DNA from: Fragilariopsis cylindrus CCMP1102
Lineage: Eukaryota; Bacillariophyta; Bacillariophyceae; Bacillariales; Bacillariaceae
DNA: 64,000 nucleotides
NCBI GenBank assembly: GCA_900095095.1
Contig: FMBT01000385.1
Location: 124,001-188,000, forward strand
Reading direction: 5' to 3'
Part shown: positions 48,801 to 57,900 of the stretch, one piece after another
Layout: each line of letters begins with the position of its first letter
Numbering within the stretch: the stretch's first letter is position 1
The notes under the pieces: model-generated
Seen by the model: only the letters and a program-made list of their open reading frames with translations
The model's database searches: none
Told to the model about the DNA's origin: nothing
Made by a program: the position numbers and the translations under genes

Positions 48801-49986
48801 TATTCGTCCTAGTACTCTGCCTAAGGAAGCTTCAACAAAAGAAGACGATTTTGAACCTGATAAAAAAGAAACACTTTCTGGTTCTAGTAATCCTTTTGAA
48901 GATGAAGCAACGAATGACTTGGCGACAAGTAGCACAAAGTTGGATGCAGATTTACAAGACAATTATAATGACAGCAACAATAACAATGGACTGAAGCCAT
49001 CAGGAAAATGGCTACTTAGCTTGGCGGTGATCTTACTCTGTTTGGCCCCATGTTATCTGGGCTATAAATATATGCAATTGTATCGTCAGATGGAGGCCGA
49101 ATTAAAAAAGAAACCATCATATAATGATCGTCGGTGTCAATTACCGACACTATGTCCTTCGATGATGTATACTTCTACTATTGACGAAGAGGACGATATT
49201 GGTATTCGATCAGAATCACATGATGCCTCGCCAATCGTATCTAGCATCCGTAACAATAATTTCGACAGTCCAATTTGGGAGAAGATTGCTGAGGAAAATG
49301 ATAGACGTGTTAAATTACGAGCCAAGTTAAGTAGCAAAGACTTTAGCCCTACGCCGTCGGGGACACCGGAGACGACGGTTTTGTCACCAGGAACCCCAGG
49401 TAGCATAGATTCAACTGCTACTACTGAAGTTCTAACTGCCAACATTGATGAAACATTAGTTCGATTAGACGACTTACTATCAAAAACATTTTCAAGATCA
49501 TTCTCAAGAAGTAGCAGGAGATCACGTGTAGAGAACACCAGCAACAATGATTTGGAATCCCAGTCACATCAACAACCTGCTGATGATTCCATTGCAACTG
49601 GAGCCATGTTAGATGTTGATTTAGATACTTCCACAAACAAATCCAATTTAGCTCCGCCACGTGCACTTTGGCTTGCATCGAACAATACATCATCTCCACT
49701 CAGAGAGGAGAGTGCTATTGATACGGTGGAGGAAGTAAATGACCCATCGAGTTCTATCTGTACTGATGATGGGTCGGATAGGATGATTCCCTACGTAGGA
49801 GATATAAATGAATCGCTAGTAGTCGAACCTACGGACGTTTCAATGAATACATCTCTCATTGAAGACTTGAAATCAATTGATAAAGGTACTATTATCGATG
49901 GGAACGACGACGACGACGACGACGGGAACGATGATGTAACTAATGATAAAATGGGATCTGAAGTTACTGGAAACGGGAATAAATAA
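45833..49986 (+). CDS. Glucose/sorbosone dehydrogenase-like + PKD + TM protein, copy C (four exons, intact)
   Basis: Start chosen at ATG 45833, which gives a signal peptide (MLFSMHTLLLMVTIMTALSQ); the frame extends upstream but without an ATG. Exons 45833-46948, 47148-47316, 47429-47506 and 47648-49986 total 3702 nt (1233 residues) with no break. Blocks: MCTNGERGIQSLVVHPGF, YHNGGAMLFGTDGYLYLTTG, YSWGFRNPCRMALD, KNYGWPDYEG and PFHYYEH; PKD (DPDGDELIYKWDFGDG ... AGEYRVTLTVTDEED) about 520-590; a Cys-rich motif (CLTVSCCTGSC); TM (WLLSLAVILLCLAPCYLGY, about 906-925); and a Ser/Asp-rich tail of about 300 residues. Same orientation as copy B, 1.8 kb downstream, so probably a tandem duplicate; introns 1-3 are absent from copy B, which instead has one further upstream. 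Function as for copy B. Confidence 0.85.
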
Positions 49987-50654
49987 AATTGAAAAAAATG
50001 TTGTACGTGGTTCTAGTAGCATAAAATCGAGCATTAGAATTGAATAGCATTACCAACCACATTTCACACGCACGTAGGAATAGTATTATAGATCCTTTAT
50101 ATAGCCCTATATGTATATATATATATTATATCAATCTAACTGCCTTTGGCTGAGGGACTGTTATTCATACAACATAATACTTATTTATATTTTACAGCTT
50201 CTAAATTTTTGATATCATTATTTTTCTTGTTAAAGTGCTATCGTCAGTATATTTTGGAATAATATTTGGGGGAGAGGGAAGAAAATTGCATCTTGGGATT
50301 TATGATATCTGGTGTGCAGCCAAACGTGTGTAGGTCCTACTGTATACGTGCGTTCACGTGAATTTTCACCGTCATCAATATTTTTCCGCGACACTTAACG
50401 GCACATAATAACGTTACTAGTACCGTGGAGATTCATCAGCAAGCAGAGATTCATTCATTCTTGTCATTCTTGTTTTGTCTTTATGTCGCGGCCCATAAAA
50501 CACATTATTATGTCCATATAAAGTGAATGGACACAACACAATCGCACAATCATTATTCCGATCAGAAAAATACAAGGCAATCTCCAAGTGCACAAGGGAC
50601 ACATTCAGACTACAATACAACAACATACAATATTTCCATCATTCATCATTCATC
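49987..50654. other. Intergenic, promoter of the TLC gene expected here
   Basis: AT-rich with an alternating TA run near 50110-50132. No gene is seen. Confidence 0.5.
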
Positions 50655-51611
50655 ATGTGTTCTCCCGATGGTTCTACTACAAAAGACACACCAGCACAAG
50701 TACCTTTCGTGGCAAAAGTATGGTTAACAATATATGAGGGTCTACCTGCAGTATATGTACCATTTACGAATTTTAATATCTCATTTACATTATTGAGTGC
50801 AGTATTCCTAACAGGATGCCGATTCTTATCAGAATATATTTTAGTAAATTATTTGGGTTGGCCGGAAGATGGTACACCCTCAAAAGAATGTGCTGCAAGT
50901 TGTGCAGGAATATGTCATTCCACAATACTGTGTACTGGACTGATTGTTGCTTTTTCCACAGAAAAATATGATGTGGCGGCGAAAATTGATACCTTCACTA
51001 AAACTACCGGATGGTGGAAAAAATTTGTTGATGCCTTATTACAATTCTGTACGGCCTATATGCTGTATGATGCGATGATTAATGTCTTATGGTTGCGATA
51101 TAATCCAACATTGGTAAAATTTGAATTTTCGAATGATGATGTTTTATTTTTAGCACATCATCTAGTAACATCCTTCTATATGATCAGTGCTCGTGTGATC
51201 GGTGCTGGACATCAATCGGCCATGATATGTATGTTACTCGGTGAATTAACAAATCCCTTATCTAATTTATATCTCATTGGTGAACTTGCTATGAAACTTG
51301 ATTGTTGCAATGGACCGACCGCACAACAATTACGCTACGTTATTAAGATAACATTTGCTATCATGTACAATCTATTTCGTGTTATTATTGCACCACCATT
51401 CTTTGCTCATACAACATATTCTTTACTACTCACAAAGAAAGGACGAACGAACGTACCATTGCCATTAAACATCTTTTGGAATGTTTTGATTTGGGGTGTT
51501 TGTTTCGGTAGTGCATCTTGGATAATCATGTGCAATCAAATTATAGTAGATTATATGTCTGAACTGGGTCTGACGACGACGATTATGACGATGATGGGGC
51601 AAGAACTCTAA
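50655..51611 (+). CDS. TLC-domain multi-pass membrane protein
   Basis: I start at ATG 50655 (MCSPDGSTTKD, 318 residues); the frame upstream has only a GTG. About seven hydrophobic helices are seen, including ISFTLLSAVFLTGCRFLSEY, CHSTILCTGLIVAF, LLQFCTAYMLYDAMI, ITFAIMYNLFRVIIAPPFF and VLIWGVCFGSASWIIM. The block DDVLFLAHHLVTSFYMISAR followed by LLGELTNPLSN is the TRAM/LAG1/CLN8 signature: the HH pair in one helix and the (G/E)xSxPxxN-like turn in the next. TLC proteins include ceramide synthases and regulators of membrane lipid composition. No Hox domain or Lag1 motif extension is visible, so a TLCD-type rather than ceramide synthase role is more likely. ER membrane location is expected. Confidence 0.7.
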   Translation: MCSPDGSTTKDTPAQVPFVAKVWLTIYEGLPAVYVPFTNFNISFTLLSAVFLTGCRFLSEYILVNYLGWPEDGTPSKECAASCAGICHSTILCTGLIVAFSTEKYDVAAKIDTFTKTTGWWKKFVDALLQFCTAYMLYDAMINVLWLRYNPTLVKFEFSNDDVLFLAHHLVTSFYMISARVIGAGHQSAMICMLLGELTNPLSNLYLIGELAMKLDCCNGPTAQQLRYVIKITFAIMYNLFRVIIAPPFFAHTTYSLLLTKKGRTNVPLPLNIFWNVLIWGVCFGSASWIIMCNQIIVDYMSELGLTTTIMTMMGQEL

Positions 51612-51911
51612 TTAATAAAATAAAATAAAAAAGGAAAACTAAAAAAGATTATATTCTTATTATTATTTTCAAACCAGTTCACACACTGCAACCGAAGATA
51701 ATGAAGGTTATGAATAATAAAGAAATAAGTAGCTAAGGCATTTTTATTGTGTTTTGTACTACAGTCAAAAAACTTATGGGTGAAAATACGGAATTGTGCC
51801 CATTATAGCATTGTGTATTGTAGTGTACTGTAACGTCATTCATGGTTGAGCTAGTAATGTACAGAAGCTAGTAGTGTGCGCGGTACTTGCTACTAGTATA
51901 TTTTATATCTT
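51612..51911. terminator. Convergent 3' region with AATAAA signals
   Basis: Immediately after the TLC stop there is TTAATAAAATAAAATAAAAA, giving overlapping AATAAA-type polyadenylation signals. The 300-bp spacer separates it from the 3' end of the 7.3-kb minus-strand gene. No gene is seen. Confidence 0.5.
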
Positions 51912-54900
51912 TTATGACTGTCCTAGTAGCCCCATCTCCCCTCCCCCGTAGTTATCATCGTCATAGTCATCGTCCATCATGAGCCCTCCACCACCAAACT
52001 TACTTTTTTTCTTCCCTCCTGGTAATTTAAACTTGCCGAGTAGACTTTTACTGTTGTTTACTTTACTACCCATAGCTTTCAAGACAGACACGCCACCTCT
52101 AATACTATAGGCACGTTTACTATTCCTGTCTCCTTCTGGTGTTCCTGGTACCTGTAGGGGTTCTTGAAGAAAACCACCCCCTCCTCCAGCAGCTGCATCG
52201 CTATGGAATGCACCACTAAGTCCGGAATTATTATTATAGTCACTGCCGCTACCGCCACCGTGTTCTGCCACATCCAATAGACCACCACCAGGCGAAGATT
52301 TCTTTGCCTTAAATGAATTGAATGGATTCTTCATAGGCACCATTATCGAGGATGCGCCGTTACTGCTAATGCCTCCAGCAGTATTGCCAAAAAACTTTGG
52401 TAAGTTTGGTAACCGAGCTTTGGCTCCTATTTTGGACCTATAGTTGTTCATATTACCCTTGAAGCTATCCATAGCACCAAATTCTTCACTTTTGAGTCTA
52501 CCACCAGTTAGAAACGCGTCTTCTTCCTCCTCTTCCTCTCCATCATCTTCCTGGATTGTTCCTGGAGGGAGGAGTCCATTAAGCTTCTTCTTTCGTGCTC
52601 CTGTCAGAAGACCTCGATTGCTTCCAGTAGAAGTTACAGATCGTTGTGACTGTGACGACGCTGATCGTCCAGATCGCTGACGATGTTGTTGCAAACTTTC
52701 AGGACCCTTCGATAGAGATGTGCCGAAAGTGATATTATTTTTTGGTTTTGGAATCTTCGCTTTTTTGATTCTCAACGGTGCTATTGGCTTAATACCAAAT
52801 CCTCCGCCACCAATACTATCATTATTATTACTGAAGGCATTGTTCTGCTGCTGATTCAAATCATCTTCCATTTCCTTTCGTAAATCAGCAATCGTAAAGG
52901 TTTTCTTTTCCTTCATCTTTTCGAGTGCTTGTGCATAGACCTCGGCTGGATCAATATCGTCAATTGCTAATTCTCCGTCCTTTTTCCTCTTGAGCATACG
53001 ACGTGTAGAATGGTATTTGTAATCCCCCTCATCAGATGAAAGACTCAGATCACCAGAGCTCTCACTTTGAACACTTTTATGACTCATCAGATTCCGACCA
53101 CTCAGCATCCTTTTTACGTCCTGAGGCATCGAACGAGCCTGTAATCGTTGTAGGTACCCACCATCGAATTTGGCACTTCCTTCGTCTGAGTCTGCTGATC
53201 CATGCTCACTAACACTCTTCTCAGAAGGATCGTCGTAGATGCTGAGATGGTCATCTACACTTTGGATCCTCGTTGCCGTAGGCCCAATATGGTAATCTTG
53301 AATTTCATCGTAATCGTCATCATCGATCTTGAAGTCGTCATCGGAATCAGAATCGAATACGTCCTGCATTGCCTTACGAAACTCCTTAGTTAGAGTCCTA
53401 TCCAATTTCTTTTGTGATTTCTGTCTCTTTTTGTTTCTGCTTCTGTTTCTGATATTGATCTTCTCTCCTTCGAACAAGAATAAGCGGGGTACATCCTGCA
53501 GACCGTTACTTTCCTTCTCTTCCTTTTTATCTTGCTTTTTTTCGTCTTTGGTACTCTCTTTCACTCGTTTTCTTTCCCTGAGCCGTTGATTGATTTGTAC
53601 AATAACATTTTCATCGGCAACAACACTCTCCCAAGTTGTATCGAATTCAGCTCTTTTGCTTTCGAGCTTTCCAGCAAGACGACTTTCAATAATTTCATAT
53701 TCTTGAAGACCAAGGTCGTAGACCTCATCACCGAGTGATGTTATGGAGTTCGACTCATGCATCGACTGTTCTGCCTCTGCCTCTGCCTCTGCCTCTGCCT
53801 CTGCCTCTGCCTCTGCCTCTGCCTCTGCCTCTGCTTCTGCTTCTGCTTCTGCTTCTGCTTCTGCATCAACATCTTCAACTATGCTATCAAAATCTCCCTC
53901 TTTATTGCTTGAATCTATATTGCTTGATTTATTGCTTAGATCTTTATTACTTGAATGTAAACTTGTCACAGATTCTGCTTCTACTTCTGCATCTTCCTCA
54001 GGTATCCGGGAAATAAACGATTGAGCTAGTTGGTAGGAATTATCCGAGATACTGGTACTAGAAGGCTTCTCGTTCTCTTTCTTGATCGTTATCCCCTGTA
54101 TATTTGACTGGTCGACGTCAATGAGATTCGTAGCCGCAATCCAAGGTCGCTCTTGTATTTTGTTCGCATCATCTGGATGAATTTTAACGCGACGTCTTCT
54201 GTCTGACTTGTCCTCTTTTATCGATTTTGATAGCTGTAATGTTCCTAGACTAACGTCATCGCCATACTTTGTCTTTGTACTTCTACTTTTCTTCTTCTGC
54301 TTTCTAAGATGAGCTCCAAGGGTGAATGATTTCGTTTTTTTCTTTATATTTGCTGATCTCGGTTTTTCCTCCCTGCTAGGTATACCGGGTTTTCCGGTAC
54401 TTGTAGACTGATCGGATGTTTTCTCTCCAACAGATACTGACACTGGTTCTGGAACAGTTGGACCCGAAGCATTGCGAGGTGGGGGTTGAGTTAGTTCCTT
54501 TGACTCGTAAGACGATTCGGTTGGAAAACCCGCAATATCCGGGGACGCCGAATCCACATGCTTGAGCTTTGTTTGGTAGTCAACTTGATTCCCACGGTTG
54601 TCCTCATTTCCAGCTTCATGATTAATCTTGTTTGGGATGATTTCTTCTTTTTTGCTCCCAAAAATTTCTTCAGATTCAGATGAGTTACTACTGATGCTGC
54701 TATCCCACGAGCTCAACGACGAGTCGTCTTCACCTTCCATATCCTTATCTGCCGTATCGGTCTCCCACGAAGATGATCCGATAGATTCATCAGCTTTCTT
54801 TTTATCAATTGTCTCTTGAACAAGCTGCTCTTGCATAACCTTCTCTCTTTCAAGTCCTTCAACTTCGTTGTCAAGTTCCAATGCCTTCATCTGCTCCTTA

Positions 54901-57900
54901 ATCAATTCCTCTTGCATACGTCTTGCGTCCTCAAGCTGTTGCTTCTTCTTGTCTTTATTTCTGTTACCAAATACCCCACCGAACACACCCCTTTTGATTT
55001 CTTCCTTCTCTCCTCCTTTAGAGTCAAGATGTTGCACTGGCGGAGACCCTATGATCTGGACTGTATGAGCTGTACCAAGTGAAGGCAATCCATCAAGTTG
55101 TTTTTCATTTGGAGGCTGTGTACCACGGTCACCTTCAGAAATCCGGGTAGCTTGGTCACCTTCGCGTTTGGTTTTCTTCTTTCTCCTCAGTTTCTTGGTC
55201 ATTTGCTTCTGTTCTATCCTCTTTTTCCGCTGCTCCCTTCTCTCCTCCTTCTCTATTCGTCGCTTTTCTTTTTGTTCCCGTTTAGCTTTCTTTCTTAGTT
55301 CTTCCTCCAACAATCGCCTCGTATTTACGAACTCCACTTTTGTAACACTTGTTTCGTTTCGTTGATTTCTCATTATTTCTAATTCGTCAAGATCATCTTC
55401 AAGAAGTTCTTCATTTCGATATTTCTTCATCAGAATCTGTAACCATTGAAACTCTTTTTTATCAAGTCTCTTTCCTGCCATCTGTCTTTCAGTTAGATCG
55501 CGCCTATATACAGAATCGTCGTCTTCAACCATGATATTTTCTACTTTATCAGACTGACCGTCAATGATACGAAGATTCAGTCTTGTTTTCCTTAATAAAT
55601 CGAGTTCATCCAAATCATCCTCGTTTAGTTTGTTACCATCTATTCGTCGCTCGAAAAGATAAAGTTCGAGCAATTCGTCCTCAGAGAGAGTTTCACCGTT
55701 TAGGTTTCTATGGAAAAGTTCGACTTCATATAGCAAGTCTTCGTTGACTGCTTCACCACGAGAATTCCTATCAAGGAGGTCCCGCAAGTATTCTTCGTCC
55801 AGAATCGTCTCTATTCTATCTCTCTTGAAAATCTGAAGTTCTGCTATTTGCGTTTCCGATATAGCTTCTCCTTCCCGCGTTCGCCTTAACAACTTGAGCT
55901 CAAAGCTCTGCCTGTCACTGAGTTGCTCCTCATCTCTCATTCGAGTGAGCAACTCGAGCTCGTAGAGAAGATCCTTGTCAATGTCTCCTCCGCTAGTTGT
56001 AAGCATACGAATATCGCCACGGCCGTCGAGTAGACTGTACTCCTCTCGTACTTCCACATCAGGTAATTCATCATCCGATATTATTTCAGTCGGGTTGGAT
56101 TCAGACTGATCGTCTTCATCAATCACTTCTTCACCTCGAACTTTCGGGCTGGATATATTGCCGTTTTCGTTTTCGTCTTCTTCTTCTTCATTCTCTCGTT
56201 CTTCCGCATCAGGCGTTCCACTATCCGATATTATTCTAACTGGGTTGGATTCTGTTGGGTCTTCTTTATCAAGAGGTTCTTCTCCTCGAGTTCTGGGGTT
56301 GGTAATGTCAATTTTCAGTGTTTCTCCGTCTTCTCCGTCGTGTATAGAACTGCATGCTCCTAGAGGCAGATTAGTTTTCTTGTGTTCTTGATTAGAAGGA
56401 GCTTTACTGTCCGTTTCACCATACACTTCAAAAATGCCATATTCGTTATCAAGCTCATGCCCCGGGTCTTCGTCCAAATTAAATTCGTTATCCACTCCCT
56501 GATGTAAGTTATGAACATCCTTCTTGTTTGTATCCTCATGTTCACTCAATTGCCTCAAAGCATTCGTCTCTTCAATCTCAAAATCTTGAAGATCATCGTC
56601 CTGCCTTGTGTATTCCAAAGACTCTGTCTCTTGCAATTCATGAGATACTTCTCCAGTTTGAATTTGCTCCGTCAATTTTTTGTCATCTTTGTCCTGTCCG
56701 CCTTCGAGTTGCTCCCTGATCTGTTTAAGCCACTTCAATTCTTCAATTTCATCCTCTAAAAGATCCTCGCCTTGTTTTATCCGTTCCAAAAGTTCTAGCT
56801 CGTACTCTTCGTCTTCCTCAAGCGGTTTTCCGCTTTGAAGTCGTTCCATCAATTTATTATATTGAATGTCATTGCCTACATAGTCAATGCGTGAATGCGT
56901 AGAGTTGTTTCCTGTATCTTTTGAAAATGATTCAGTCTCACACATGTTGAGCTCAAAAATATCATGTACTGTCGTGTCCGAATTTTTCTTTTCTTCTTCG
57001 ACTACGACAATTTTCATAGTTTGAGGCGTTTCAACCACCACAGCATTTTCGGACACAGCATTGTCTTTTGCTAAAGAAGCATCAAAAATAATAGCCTCAA
57101 CCTCTTGATCCACACGCAAGTTCAATTTTTCGTCCATGGAACGCGATCCTTCGGTTGATATAAGCGTTAATGTATCAACAACATCAATTGCGTCTTTATT
57201 GTCCGATGTTTCTTCCTTTATTTCTTCGCTTTCTGAAATGTCGATCTCTGATTCTCTTGCGTCAATCTGCAAATCTGGTCCTTCACGTGGAAGAGGATAT
57301 TGTGGTTCTTCTTTTGTCACATTCTCAGTTTCCTCAGTTTGTGATATTTCGTCAATATATTTGTCGTCCGTGCGTTGTAACTGAAATAGATCGAGATCCA
57401 TCAGCTCGTCTTCCGTGAGGTCCTCTCCCTGCCGTTGCCGAAAAGTTAGTTCTAGTTCATACAATCGATTTTCGTCTACAGTTTCACCTCGTTCTTTTCG
57501 AGTCAATAACTCATCGAATTCATCTTCATTGAAGGAATCGTCTACGGCTGGACCGTCTCCTTCATCGTTGATAGAATCTTTTTTCGTGCGTTGTAACTGA
57601 AATAGATCGAGATCCATCAGCTCGTCTTCCGTGAGGTCCTCTCCCTGCCGTTGCCGAAAAAGTAGTTCTAGTTCATACAATCGATTTTCGTCTACAGTTT
57701 CACCTCGTTCTTTTCGAGTCAATAACTCATCGAATTCATCTTCATTGAAGGAATCGTCTACGGCTGGACCGTCTCCTTCATCGTTGATAGAATCTTTTTT
57801 CGTGCGTTGTAACTGAAATAGATCGAGATCCATCAGCTCGTCTTCCGTGAGGTCCTCTCCCTGCCGTTGCCGAAAAAGTAGTTCTAGTTCATACAGTCGA

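Noticed and set aside
53735-54024. Leu/Pro and Ser/Ala repeat frames on the plus strand
   Set aside because: They are antisense readings of the (EA)n hexanucleotide in the giant repeat protein.
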